From the NCBI RefSeq assembly GCF_014805685.1, contig NC_060886.1, positions 23,159,108 through 23,223,107 of the forward strand: a stretch of DNA of 64,000 nucleotides, given 5' to 3'. The notes below the pieces were generated by a model. That model was not told the origin of the DNA and did not search any database. It saw nothing but the letters and a program-made list of their open reading frames with translations. This document shows positions 11,796 to 23,662 of the stretch, one piece after another. The first letter of the stretch is position 1. Every line of letters starts with the position of its first letter. The position numbers and the translations under genes were made by a program. The stretch comes from Silurus meridionalis (taxonomy: Eukaryota; Chordata; Actinopteri; Siluriformes; Siluridae).

Positions 11796-12905
11796 AATAA
11801 ACATTACGAGTTACGGAGAGATGATGAATAACGATGTGTTCCTCCAACTCAAGCTCAACAGCGTCAAACCTGTATGCTACCTTTGTTGCAATCCTGCATG
11901 TGCTTACTGTAATGTATTTATGCCAGTCAGCTCATGTTACTAAATCCATCACACTCTTCCTCAGCTTCTCTCTCAGCACATTGTGGCTCCGGTCCATTAG
12001 ACCGGTGGATTGTGCATTCAGTGGAGTGTGGCACAGCCATCCCTGCTCTGACCTACTGAACGCTAGCTCCGCCCACTGAAACACCACAGAGCGGTCATAT
12101 TAGCTTGCGTCCCTGTAGGCCGCATCAATAATGCATGTGAGGAGGACACGGATGGATCTGGATGGCTTTCTTTTTAAGAAAAAGAACACGCTTTCTCGAA
12201 AGCTTCGCGTGTCCAGCGTTTTGACCTTTAACACCCTTTGATTTCGCTGAGTGACGGCCAACAAAAATGATCCGTCTATTCTTAGTGCGGACTCGTTTCA
12301 CCGCTAGCAGGAAATAAAGTTCAGAAATAAGGAGCAATGTTCGAAGCCTCTCCCACTCCGGAGAGTGTGACGAAGATAAAAGGGGTCATGGCCTTTTCCT
12401 TTAACCCTCCTCCAAGCAGAAGAGGCTTACTCACATTCAAATTTCAGCAGGCTATAAAAAGGAGAGGAGGAATTGCGCCCAGCGAGCCTCGGCAAAGTAG
12501 CCGAAGTAGATTAAAACGCTCGGCGCCCAGCTGGAAGACAAAAAGCAAGACTGACTCACAGAGGAATGATTTGAATCGTTAAAAAGAAAAGAAATAAAGA
12601 GAATAAAATAGACAAAAGAAAATCATAAACAAAACCAGACCATCACTCTGCAGTAGGTCACATGGGCTGGGTGTGTCCTGTGATTGAAAGCCACATTATG
12701 GACGAAAGTGACGTGTGAGGTTTGTAGAAAAGCAAGAGGGGGGAAAACATACACCAAAAAAAAAAAAAAAAGAGTAGCTGTTTTTTGCTCTTCCTCTCAT
12801 CAATCTGGGTTCAGTTACAGATTTGACCATCTTTAAAAACTGAGACTAGCTAAATGATATGCATCTCCGTTCACAAAACTACAACTACAGAATCGAAGCA
12901 ATATG
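11796..12905. other. Unassigned non-coding stretch with a TATA-like site
   Basis: It contains the TATA-like site listed separately and an A-run at about 12756-12771. No gene or repeat family is recognised. Confidence 0.4.
12453..12460 (+). promoter_or_regulatory. TATA-box-like motif
   Basis: 'GGCTATAAAAAGGAGAGG' is a very good vertebrate TATA box with a purine-rich continuation. About 25-35 bp downstream the sequence becomes GC-rich ('GCGCCCAGCGAGCCTCGGC'). No coding exon is recognised downstream, so this may be a chance match in AT-rich DNA. Confidence 0.25.
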
Positions 12906-13270
12906 AGCAAAAGTATTGGGACGCCTGACTTTTCCCAGCCAAAGTTCGAGGCCCACAATTTTATCGAATGTCTTTGGATGAGCTACTAATAACCTTTTAC
13001 TTGAACTAGGAGACCCAAACCTGTTCCAGCATGACAAATACCCCTGAGCTTCATAAACATATGCTCTACATGGTTTTGTGTGGAAGATCTTAAGAGTGCT
13101 GCTATACAGGTCTGACCTCTGAATTGGAAAGCTGACTGCACCCCAGGGCTCCTCATCATAAAATACCTGGTGTTAATCAAACCTTTGTGGATGGATAAGC
13201 ACACATTTCCACAAGCACGCTCCAAAATCTTGAGCTTGGGGACTAAAGATGAAATTGGACGTTGATAAAA
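12906..13270 (+). mobile_element. Tc1/mariner-type relic, family A
   Basis: The left end is 'GCAAAAGTATTGGGACGCC'. Interior pieces include 'AACCTGTTCCAGCATGACAA', 'GCTGACTGCACCCCAGGG' and 'CACGCTCCAAAATCTTGAG'. It keeps more of the middle of the ancestral element than most copies in the window. The right terminus is degraded, and stop codons and small indels break the frame. Confidence 0.85.
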
Positions 13271-13576
13271 ATCCTGTATCCTGTTCAAAATCCATTTCTG
13301 ACTTTTATAACGTCAAAGCATATTGTAGTGTGCATACAGGTTTCACCTCTGACTCGAAGTGGCAAACTTTCTGCTCTTGATAATGATATTTCTCGCACTG
13401 AGATCAGACACGGCGTCGGATCCGATGCCCGGATTTAATGAAGCATCACCAGGTAATAAACCTGTTACACAAACACACACACACATCACATTACAACAAT
13501 ACCGCTCACTACACACACATGGTTCAGATATCCATAGAGTCTAAGCCATATCTCGGATGGAATGACAGCCCTGAAA

Positions 13577-13577
<1 letters not shown>

Positions 13578-13631
<54 letters not shown>
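13578..13631. repeat. (CA)n microsatellite
   Basis: A CA run of about 27 units, followed at once by a short GA and TG stretch. Confidence 0.97.
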
Positions 13632-13634
<3 letters not shown>

Positions 13635-15167
13635 AGCGGAGTGTGTGTGTGAGCGTGGTAACACAGCGCGGCACTGAAACGGCACGGCTTCGTATCGATC
13701 ATGCAGGACTGGGGCTTGTGCCCGGCTGCCTCTCAGCACCATTACGGCAGAAATCGCAGGCCTGTCTTCAGTGATTAGACTCAATCATGTAATAAAATGC
13801 AATTGGAGTGCATTATGCATCGCTGGCCTCAGAGCTTTCACGGCTAAATCGGATTGGCAGCGCTACCAGAAAGCCGCCACACCGAGGCAATATGGCTGCT
13901 ACAAATCGAGCGACTGATCAATTAATTAATCAATCACCCAGTTAATCAAATTATGGCTCGGTCACATACTCGAGGGGTTGCGTCCACGCGATCGTGTCGT
14001 TTGGTGTGGGGGTGGGGGGGATTATGATATCAGACTTCTGTGCAGTAACTGATACCTGACAGTGATCTAATACAGTCATCTTTCGCTGTTACGAGGAGTT
14101 AAACACGCGCCGAAGCAGATCGTGCAGATCTCGAGATTAGCATGTAAAGAAAGATCACGGGGACACGGACAGTGGTCACATCGCATTGACAAGCCCAAAT
14201 CTGGTCCTTTAAAAAGGAACCCCCCCTCAACGCTGGCATCAAAAACATGACACTTCGTCATTTCATTTTACATTTCATTAACAAGCGCTTAAAGAATGAC
14301 CAATAATAACAAAATCATCAAATATCTAAAAAAAAAAAAAAAAAAAACATTTTTTAACACACCAAAGTTTCTCCTTACTGGCCTACATATTGTGTGTGTA
14401 ACACAGGGTACAAAAGTGCAAAATGTGTCACATTTTGTGTCCCACTGTGATGAGCAGCTACATAAAAGGGGACGTTCGTTTCTCTTGGCACGAACACCTC
14501 TGTGCTGGTGTTATGGAGAAACTTTCCCTTCGTACTACGCATGCTAATTAGTTTGAAAGGTCATGCAACACAAGTCTCTGAAACGACTCCAAATGTTCCG
14601 AAGATGACTTGAGGTCAAGGGTTCACGTTTGGACTTATTTCCTGTATATATGTGCATGTGAGTGAGTCAGAGATGAAACAGAGATAAAGTCAGACAGATA
14701 GAGAGAGAGCTGTGTGTGGGGGGGTGTGTGTAGAGAGCAGGAGAGGAGGGGGAAAAAAAAAAAAAAAAAAGAGAGAAAGAGACATGTTCTGGTCCAAAAG
14801 AACCGAGGCAGCTGTCTCACAGCTCCTGCCTTCACCACTTGGCAGCACCAGGCTGAGCGCGGGTGCCAAGGCGGCGGACAGGGCGCCACTTTCAGTGGCC
14901 AATACAGGATGCTCAGAGACCATCTGTGAGGACTGGCTTCAGTGGCAGCCAGCAACCGTCTCCCAAAAACACATGTACAGTATTCGGGTGACTTCTCATT
15001 ACCCAAAAAAATTAATAAATAAATAAAAGGCAACAAATGGTAATATATAAAATCACAGGGCCCATCAATTCTCAAATCAGTGCACAGGATTCGTTTTGTG
15101 TTACAGCTGAGCTGATAGCGGCTCCGGTTACAAAGACAAAAGTCACATTATATATTAATGCAATACA
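13632..15167. other. Unassigned non-coding stretch
   Basis: The segment about 13780-13980 is homeodomain-site-like ('CAATTAATTAATCAATCACC'), but I cannot show conservation. A-runs lie at about 14328-14346 and 14751-14770. No exon is recognised. Confidence 0.4.
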
Positions 15168-15240
15168 ATAACCTCCACTCTTCTGGAAAGACGTTCCACT
15201 AGATGTTCGAGTGTGCTTGTGGAGATTTGTCCACTCCGTC
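15168..15240 (-). mobile_element. Tc1/mariner-type fragment, family A
   Basis: 'AACCTCCACTCTTCTGGAAA', 'GTTCCACTAGATGTTCGAG' and 'GGAGATTTGT' are the complement of the family A segment near its 3' end. Only about 70 bp survive. Confidence 0.7.
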
Positions 15241-15674
15241 CCGTGTAAACCGTGTACAACTTCCGCCGACTGAAAGGGCTGGCGGAGAAAAACGACAAAA
15301 CGTTTGATATTCGCTCTTCAAAACAAAACGACCTACTCCGAGGTGAACGCTGTTTGTAATCGTGGAGGGGAAACTGAACAGCCCTCAGCATGATGAACCA
15401 TCCAAAGTCATCTCGATTGTGTTGAACTTTACTTCACTTGAATTTTCACTGATATTAAATAGCGCTTTTAATGAAGTGTTCTCCCGCTGTGGACTGCTGC
15501 ACGGCTTCTTCTAAACAGGCGCCTATGAAAAAATATTTTTTTTTATGTGAGCGATAAAAGCTGCGCTTTATTTTAAATACGGTGTCGGGATAAAAGAGAT
15601 GAACCGCGCTGCTTTGGCTGGGAGGCACGAGCTGCTGCACTGTGTTGGCCAATGTCCAGGAATTACAGTCTATC
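15241..15674. other. Unassigned non-coding stretch
   Basis: I see nothing recognisable between the Tc1 fragment and the GA repeat. Confidence 0.35.
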
Positions 15675-15675
15675 C

Positions 15676-15706
<31 letters not shown>

Positions 15707-15707
15707 T
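15675..15707. repeat. (GA)n microsatellite, interrupted
   Basis: A GA run with one AA interruption. Confidence 0.93.
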
Positions 15708-15897
15708 CGGGCAGTTGCATGGCAGAAGTGAAACAAGGGCATAGTGCCTGACTGTTACATCCTCAACACACCCACTGCATCCCCTATTGAGTATGCAAGG
15801 TGACCCTTGACAGCTCTCAGTGTCTCTCAGTAAGACAGAGACCAGCATGCCACCTAGCACTAAACATGAAGTACTGCCCAGAAACACAGCATGGCTC

Positions 15898-15898
15898 T

Positions 15899-15942
<44 letters not shown>
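15898..15942. repeat. (CA)n microsatellite
   Basis: A CA run of about 22 units. Confidence 0.97.
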
Positions 15943-15946
<4 letters not shown>

Positions 15947-16887
15947 TACCATCAGTGTTCACAACAACTGAATTTTTCAACCATAAATCCAGCAACAAGC
16001 CCAAGCCTAATTCCCAACTCATTAACAATAGCAGCTTCCGTGTGACTACCCGGAAAAGGGATCCCTTCCGAATTTCCTGTACACCCGAGGTCAACGCACG
16101 AGCCTGTCATAACGGTTCAATAAGCGTATATTTTCCTCTAAGAGACGTGCATAAAATTAGCGCGGGTCAAGACCTCGCACAAGCAAAACCCCTCGGTGAG
16201 AGCGTGTAAAGTGAGACCCAAGTCGTTTCTCTGCCTGTCAAAACTGGTTGTTTTTTTCCCCACCGGGAGCTCCGAGTACTGCTTCCAAATCAATCTGCTT
16301 TATGTTTCTCCCTTAAGAGCGGTTCTACACCCTCCAGCGAACTCATCCGGCGCTCTTTCTCGAGGCGGACAATATTCATTATTGTATGGCAAGTCCATAA
16401 GTTCATAGGCAAACACACGGCCTTTCACGACCAAAGTTGGCTGGAAGTGATTAGGGCGCTGTTTGCTTTATTTGGAAAGGAAAAAAAAAAGAAAAGAAAC
16501 AACCACTCCATACAGATTGTTCCTGGGAACAGTCCGTGCATGAAAGACGGACACGTGTTTGTGCATGTCCAGAGGCGAGGACCGGCATGAGTACTGCTCT
16601 GAGACATAATGAGTGATGAGGAGAGATGAAAGGAGAAGAGACGACGCATGGAGAGGGTTCCGGAAGCCTGCGTTTTCGCCGAGTGAAATAAACGAAACCT
16701 GCATAATTCGATTGCTCGTCTCATTAATTAAGAATTACTGAATAAACCCACAACGAAAAACGACACGTGAACGAACACATTTGCTGTCAGATTCGACATA
16801 CAGCAGGAGCTCTGGATGTCATCACCTTTGACCAACATTTTAGGAATTCATTTTTACACCACGGTGCCGCCCGATGAGTTTAATAAG
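15943..16887. other. Unassigned non-coding stretch
   Basis: No gene or repeat is recognised. An A-rich run lies near 16482-16498. Confidence 0.4.
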
Positions 16888-17850
16888 TACAGTATTCACA
16901 GCATTTGCAGTGACACTCAAAGCTGAACTCAGGTGCATCCTGTTGATTGGACATGATTTGAAAAGACACACACCTGTCTAAAGAAGGTCCCACAGGTAAC
17001 AGTGCATGTGAGAGCACCAGGCCATGAAGTCTAAGGAATTATCTGTAGACCTCTGAGACACGATTGTATCGGGGCACAGATCTGGGGAAGGGAGCAGAAA
17101 CATTTCTGCAGCATTGAAAGTCCCAATGATCACTGTGGCCTCCATCATCTGTTAACAAGAGAAGTTGGGAAAGAACCAGAACTCTTCCTAGAGCCGTCCA
17201 GCCAAACTGAGCGATTGGCAGAGCAGGGCCTTAGTCAGGAAGGTGACCAAGAACTTGATAGTCACTTTAAAAGATCTTCAGCATTTCTATGTGGAGAAAG
17301 GAGAACCATCCAGAAGAACAATCATCTCTGCAGCACTCCACCAATCAGGTAGAGTGGCCAGATGGAAGCCACTCCCCACTATAAGCCTCATGACAGGCTG
17401 CCTAAAGTTTGCCAAACGGCACCTGAAAGACTATCAGACCTCAGAAGCATGGTGGTGGCAGCATCATGCAGTGGGGATGTTTTTCAGCAGCAGGAACTGG
17501 GAGACTAGTCAGGATCGAGAGAAAGATGAGTGCAGCAATGTCCTTGATGAAAACCTGGACCTCTGGACTCTGTGAATGTCCTTTAGTGGTCCAGCCAGAG
17601 ATCTGAAAATGCACCGACGCTCCCCATCCAACCTGATGGAGCTTGAGAGGTTCTGCATAGAAGGAAGGGAGAAACTGCTAAAAAAGACTTAGGCTGTAAT
17701 TGATGCCAAAGGGGCTTCTTCAAAGTGTTGAGAAAGACTGAATACTGGTGTACATGTGATTTCACGTTTTTATTTGTAATAAATTAGCAAAAATTTCAAA
17801 CAAACTTCTTTCACATTGTCATTCTGGGGTATTGTTTGTAGGCGAGTGTA
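16888..17850 (+). mobile_element. Tc1-like transposon copy, family B, internally deleted
   Basis: This is a different Tc1-like family from family A. The leader contains 'GAACTCAGGTGCATCCTGTT' and 'CACACACCTGTCTAAAGAAG'. The right side has 'TTTATTTGTAATAAATTAGC', 'CACATTGTCATTCTGGGGTA' and 'TTGTTTGTAG', which fit the family's 3' region. The terminal inverted repeats are incomplete at both edges. It spans about 0.96 kb against roughly 1.4-1.6 kb for complete members as I remember them, so several hundred bases have been lost. Its coding remnant is listed as a pseudogene. Confidence 0.88.
17024..17731 (+). pseudogene. Broken Tc1 transposase (family B)
   Basis: The family's start codon survives at 17024, but codon 11 is a stop (CTC TGA). 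Recognisable pieces follow in several frames: the N-terminal DNA-binding region up to about 17220; 'EPSRRTIISAALHQSG' and '[14 protein letters not shown]' (about 17300-17450); a piece of the region ending 'CATGGTGGTGGCAGCATCAT'; 'DENLDLWTL' (about 17548-17574); and the C-terminal region ending at the TGA at 17729-17731. The segments that carry the first Asp (SDET region) and the second Asp (QQDND region) of the DDE catalytic triad are deleted, as is the SPDLNPIE core. The gene cannot make an active transposase. The frame 17243-17575 is only a surviving fragment. Confidence 0.88.
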
Positions 17851-17866
17851 AGATCATGATTTTCCT

Positions 17867-17974
17867 TCAGTAGAGCTGTAGCCTCAACCCTACTTAATAC
17901 CTTTGGGTCTTCCCAGAAGAGTGGGGTAAACATGGGGTCTGTGGAACACCATGTGGAACGCGATGTTCAAAACG
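17867..17974 (+). mobile_element. Tc1/mariner-type fragment, family A
   Basis: 'GTAGCCTCAACCCTACTTAA', 'CTTTGGGTCTTCCCAGAAGA' and 'GTGGAACGCGATGTTCAAAA' are joined pieces of family A. The fragment begins within 20 bp of the end of the family B copy, so two unrelated Tc1 relics lie end to end. Confidence 0.72.
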
Positions 17975-18160
17975 AAGGCAGGTGTATACGCTGCAGCTCT
18001 GCGCCACCACCACGTGGATGATTATTATAGTGACAATTAAAAACAGGAATAATTCACGTTAGCTAAATGCAGTAGGCAGTTAAAGATGAGCGCTGCCTTT
18101 ACAGGTCATTGATGAACCTCTGAAATAACCAAATGCCTTCCTCAGGCTTATTGCCACGAG

Positions 18161-18162
<2 letters not shown>

Positions 18163-18197
<35 letters not shown>
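18163..18197. repeat. (GT)n microsatellite
   Basis: A GT run of about 17 units. Confidence 0.95.
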
Positions 18198-18198
<1 letters not shown>

Positions 18199-18471
18199 GC
18201 AGGAAAACCTTTAAGAGACTCATGTCTTGGCAGACACTGAAACAGAGGGAGTGTTAGATTGAGATGTAACTGGTGTACTGCAGCCACCCACGCACCCGGG
18301 CCCGTGGTGTAAGCGCACGACTCTGCGGCATTGGCAGTTTGAATAGCGTGCTTCTGAATGAATAAACCGGGCTCGCACTCAGCCTAGTTAACATGCAGGC
18401 GAATCTGTCTTCATCGCCTTCATCAGGGGTGTCAGAGCCTCCTCTTCAAAGGGCAAACACTCCACAAGCAT

Positions 18472-18499
18472 CACACACACACACACACACACACACACA
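18472..18499. repeat. (CA)n microsatellite
   Basis: A CA run of about 14 units. Confidence 0.93.
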
Positions 18500-19549
18500 A
18501 AGCTATTTCAACTAATCTTTTACACCCATGTTAACCTGTTATTAGGGAACTGGTAAGAAGCGTTTATCAGGCAACAGGTACATTACTGCCATGCTGATGC
18601 GGAGTGGGCCGTCTTTCCAGCAGCTCCACGTGGGCGTTTAACAAGCGCCCGTCTTTATATCCACTTCATTTTCGTTTCCTCTCATACCAGGAAGCAACGC
18701 TGACTCTGCGCTCCTCTACGCTGCCGAGAACAGGAAAAAAAAACAAGACAGGCCTCGAGCCAATCGGAGGCGAGCACAAAAAAAAAAAAACACGGACGTC
18801 GTCAACAATCAATCGAGCAGCACTCATGCAAATGAGCCGAGAGACGAATGCAAATGAGAGCTGGCCCCAGCCAATTGGCCTGACCACAGACGAGCAGGGT
18901 TACATCACGATATTGAAAATGCCCAGTCGTCTAAATTCGCATGCAGATATTCTGGCCGGGTGGCCGGGGTCTCGACCTTCACGTCAATATGACGCTGTTC
19001 TCAGAAGGGTCCGAGTTTGAACGGTAATAAAAGGCGGAACACCGGCAAACAGAATAACAAGATGTGGGCAAAGGTATAAAGCGGGTTTCACGAAGATTCA
19101 ATAATAACACGGCTATTATTTTTAAAGAGCCTTTTAGGACCCATTTATTTTACTTGCATCGAATTTTTATTATTATTATAAAATGGTATTATATAATCGA
19201 TGGTTATTTTTCTTATGATTATCATTATTGTTATTATTATTAAAAGTATTATTTGGAACAATTTTTTTAGGTTTGGATTAAACCCATTGGAAGCGAGCGT
19301 GCAGTCAAATGCACTACGAAGCATAAGAACTCCTTAATAAAAAAAAATGTTAAAAGGTTTTAATAATGGTGGTTTGGGGTTAAATTTCCAAAACAGTAAA
19401 AAAAAAATTATAATAATAATAATAATAAAAAATTTAAATAAAAAATGATATAAAATGCATTTCCATTTTCCACTTTATTTGTATTTGTAATACTACTACC
19501 AGTGCAAAATAATGAAAACAGCTGCTTTAACCCTCAACCTCTCGCTGCC

Positions 19550-19550
<1 letters not shown>

Positions 19551-19622
<72 letters not shown>
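19551..19622. repeat. (TG)n microsatellite, long
   Basis: A perfect TG tract of about 36 units, the longest TG/CA tract in the window. Alternating purine-pyrimidine DNA of this length can form Z-DNA under torsional stress. Confidence 0.97.
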
Positions 19623-19626
<4 letters not shown>

Positions 19627-20623
19627 TTTTGTGGCTCAGTGCAAGCTGTATTTAAGGCAGAAAAGAAACCCAACAACTATTACCACTGAGCAAACTTGGC
19701 TCACAGCATTTGTATTTTTTTTTTCGACTGCTCTTGGCTGTCGAATCACACGCAGGTTTTCTGACCGGACCGAACAATACAAAGAAAATAAAAAAATGGC
19801 ATTTAATAGTTCTGTCAAAGGTTCGAAACTCTTGACCGAAATCGGCAATTAAAGATCGTGTCTGAGGGATTGTATTTGTGAACTCTTTCTCTTGATACGA
19901 GGCTCACAGCTGCTGAGGCAGACTCGCAGCATTCAACCTGGCATGACTGAGTAAGTGTAGAAACTATAGCCATCATCACAACAGCAGTCATGTTCAGGTC
20001 CTGTAATGATGCACTATTGTGTGTCTACATTACTCCATGGGAACCGGCACGCAGAGACTTCTGCAGTGGTTTCATTAGTATCGCTCCTGAAATATTTACA
20101 GTGATAGCATGCGCTTTTAGCACTGAAATTCCAAGTCTATTTCACATGGTGTTATTTCACCCCACAAACAAGTCCGTCACACTGTCGTACCTTTTATCCT
20201 CGCTGATCACCACTGGCGTGGTCTCTCCATTGTTTAGGGGGTTGTGTTTGTTTTGGTAACAGTAGAGCGGCTCACCTCGCTCAGCGTTATGCCAAGTGAT
20301 CTTGTGAATATTTAATGGCGCCCCCCACACAATGACAGCACAGAAATGGTAGTCACGCCCCGGTCTTCAGCGAGTCGCTCATATGTATGACGTGCATTGT
20401 GTAAGGGATCCTAGTAGTACCTGCGAGTGGTCAGATGATTTACTGGGAGAGACAATAGGAAAACAAAACACACACACACGTTTAAATGAACCCGAGTGTA
20501 CCCAAATATGTACAGTAAACTTGCATTCAAACGCACATTAACAAACCGAGGGAGCCGGGATAAACCTGCCTTTGATTAATAAGACATACAGCAAGCCAAG
20601 TATAGCCCAATGACATCAGCACT

Positions 20624-20626
<3 letters not shown>
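19623..20626. other. Unassigned non-coding stretch
   Basis: I recognise no gene or repeat family here. Confidence 0.4.

Positions 20627-20673
<47 letters not shown>
20627..20673. repeat. (GA)n microsatellite
   Basis: A GA run of about 23 units. Confidence 0.97.
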
Positions 20674-20676
<3 letters not shown>

Positions 20677-21171
20677 TTTATTGCTGTACTCAACAGAAGT
20701 GCCTCACATAAGCCACTTACAAGTATCCTTAACACGCACACACACACACATGCACACAGCACTACACTGTACTGGACACTATTTTCACAATCAGTAAAGA
20801 CTAGCCTATTGAGATTGATATCAAATGGCTACATGCTTCAACCAGAATGAATAATAGATGACGCTGGATACGGTGGTTTGATATTGTGCTGTGGTATTGA
20901 ATGTTCTGATTACTGCTGAGGGACAAGAGCATGAACGAGCTCTGCATGATTTGGCCGAGTGAGGAACCAGAGAAACGGAGCACAAACAGTGGAGACAGAC
21001 AGGGAGACAGAGACAGAGGAAATGGAGGGAATGGAAGGAGACATAAAGGGGCCGCTGGTAGCGGGCTTGCCTCCAGGCGAGGAGATCACACAGCCAAAAT
21101 CACCCTTCAGCACCATCTGTTTCCTACTTGTGAGTCTGTCATGGTCTAAAGAAAATGCAGTTCAGGGCACG
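20674..21171. other. Unassigned stretch before the 11-bp array
   Basis: A purine-rich segment at about 20985-21045 (GAGACAGAGACAGAGG type) is followed by a moderately GC-rich part. Both strands are open over 60-80 codons, but no splice-site pair frames a convincing exon. Confidence 0.35.
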
Positions 21172-22996
21172 CCCAAAACCCATTCTGAACTATACACAAA
21201 CCCATAATAAACCCATACTACATTCATACTACACCAATACTAAACCATTCTAAACCCATTGTGAACTATACACAAACCCGTAATAAACCCATACTACATC
21301 CATACTAAACCATTCTAAACCCATGCTAAACTATACACAAACCCATAATAAACCCATACTACACCCATACTAAACCCATAATAAACCTATACTAAACCCA
21401 TAATAAACCATTCTAAACCCATACTAAACCATTCTAAACCCATACTAATCTATACACAAACCCATAATAAACCCATACTAAACCCAAACTACACCCATTC
21501 TAAACCTGTACTAAATCCATACTAAACCCGTACTAAAGCATTCTGAACCCATACTAAACTATACACAAGCATACTAAACTATACACAAACCCATACTAAA
21601 CCATTCTAAACCCATACTAAACCCATACTAAACTATACACAAACCCATAATAAACTATACACAAACCCATTCTAAACCCATACTAAACTATACACAAACC
21701 CATACTAAACTATACAAACCCATTCTAAATCCATTCTAAACTATACACAAACCCATTCTAAATCCATACTAAACTATGCACAAACCCATACTAAACTATA
21801 CACAAACCCATTCTAAATCCATACTAAACTATACACAAACCCATTCTAAAACCATACTAAACTATACACAAACCCATACTAAACTATGCACAAACCCATT
21901 CTAAATCCATACTAAACTATGCACAGGCCATACTAAACCCATACTAAACTATACACAACCCATTCTAAATCCATACTAAACTATGCACAAACCCATTCTA
22001 AATCCATGCTAAACTATGCACAAACCCATACTAAACCCATAGTAAACTATACACAAACCCATACTAAATCCATACTAAACTATGCACAGGCCATACTAAA
22101 CTATACAAACCCATACTAAACTATGCACAAACCCATTCTAAATCCATGCTAAACTATACACAACCCATACTAAACTATACACTAACCCATTCTAAACCCA
22201 TTCTAAACAGATACTAAACTATGCACAAACCCATACTAAACTATACACAGGCCATACTAAACTATACACAAACCCATTCTAAACCCATACTAAACTATAC
22301 ACAAACCCATACTAAACTATACACAAACCCATTCTAAACCCATACTAAACTATACACAAACCCATTCTAAACCCATACTAAACTATACACAAACCCATAC
22401 TAAACTATACACAAACCCATACTAAACCCATACTAAACTATACACAAACCCATTCTAAACCCATACTAAACTATACACAAACCCATTCTAAATCCATACT
22501 AAACTATACACAAACCCATCCTAAATCCATACTAAACTATACACAAACCCATTCTAAATCCATACTAAACTATACAAACCCATTCTAAATCCATACTAAA
22601 CTATACACAAACCCATACTAAACTATACACAAACCCATTCTAAACCCATACTAAACTATACACAAACCCATACTAAACTATACACAAACCCATACTAAAC
22701 TATACACAAACCCATTCTAAATCCATACTAAACTATACACAAACCTATACTAAACCCATACACAAACCCATACTTAAACCCATACCAAACTATACACAAC
22801 CCATACTAAACCCAAACTACACCCATACTAAACTCATTCTAAACTATAAACAAATGCATAATAAAGCCATATTAAAACCCATACTACCCCCCCCAAAAAA
22901 AACCCCAAATAAACCCATTTTAACTCAGTCCAAACTTATATTGAACCCAGTCTTTAGCCATTCTAAACCCATACCAAACCCATTCAATACCCTATA
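21172..22996. repeat. 11-bp-period minisatellite, about 1.8 kb
   Basis: The whole segment is built from variants of one 11-base unit: AAACCCATACT, AAACTATACAC, AAACCCATTCT and AAATCCATACT. Most units keep the 11-base step, with occasional 10- or 12-base units, giving about 165 units. In the central part the units occur in recurring pairs and triplets, most often AAACTATACAC followed by one or two AAACCCAT-type units. This shows a higher-order repeat of 22 or 33 bp. The edges (21172-21400 and 22740-22996) are more divergent, the usual pattern for old array ends. Nearly every unit starts with AAA, so short A-tracts are spaced at close to one helical turn. No open frame is maintained. Confidence 0.96.
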
Positions 22997-23662
22997 TATA
23001 CCTACATATATACATCTCACACACACACAAATATATATATTACAGTATGTGCCATAATGTGTGAAGGAAGGATTATTACATTATGACACTATTACAACAT
23101 AGCACTCATGTACTCATTTCCTCATAACGGAAGCTACCAGTATGTTGCTCCCTGCTCATCCAAGCACAATGTGCAGGTGAGAGAGTAGGAAAGAGAGAAA
23201 AAAGAAATAAAAAACCTTTAGGACCAAGCACTTTTGTGTGGCAAGCCAGTAACACCCAGTATTCTCCAGCAGAGAGTGGAAAAAAAGCAGTTCATGTCAA
23301 ATTGTCGGCAGCCTTTGTTGCTTGTTTTGAATAAAAAATAATAACAATAATCAAAATGATCAGTATCATCATAATCATCAATATAAAAACAAAGAATTTT
23401 CTCCAGCTGCTGCAGAGCATTTAACGTGTGCTGCCAAAATCCTTTTTCCTTTCTTTTTTTTTATTCATTAAATTTGAACAAATGATAGAAACCTGAACCA
23501 TGTCCAACAGCATAGTTTTGTATCTCCATGAATATAAACAGCACAATATAGAAATCGATAAGACATTAGAATTTAGGACACACCAATCTGAATCGAACTC
23601 CGATAACATGCATAAGAACACACGTTTTGAAAAGAAAAAAAAAAGGAAAAAAAAGGTCCTAC
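22997..23662. other. Unassigned stretch downstream of the array
   Basis: It contains short AC and TA runs at about 23017-23041, AT-rich triplet-like DNA at 23330-23390, and a poly-A/G run at 23630-23656. That run becomes the pyrimidine-rich intron start of the candidate exon on the minus strand. No other gene signal is seen. Confidence 0.4.

Larger units (their letters stand above)
17975..19550. other. Unassigned stretch with short CA/GT and AT-rich repeats
   Basis: Apart from the two listed microsatellites, the segment 19140-19450 is very AT-rich with short TTA/ATA triplet runs. I recognise no gene. Confidence 0.4.

Noticed and set aside
13403..13452. Possible 50-nt plus-strand exon ending at CACCAG/GTAATA
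   Set aside because: The frame is open and somewhat protein-like, but the acceptor has a short, weak pyrimidine tract and the donor is only moderate.
18290..18365. tRNA gene or SINE head
   Set aside because: 'GTGGTGTAAGCGCACGACTCT' looks like an A box, but the would-be B box 'GCAGTTTGAATAG' fits poorly and no cloverleaf can be drawn.
21172..22996. Telomere-like or interstitial telomeric repeat
   Set aside because: The unit begins AAACCCAT and resembles AAACCCT only in part. It is 11 bp long and varied, and vertebrate telomeres are TTAGGG.
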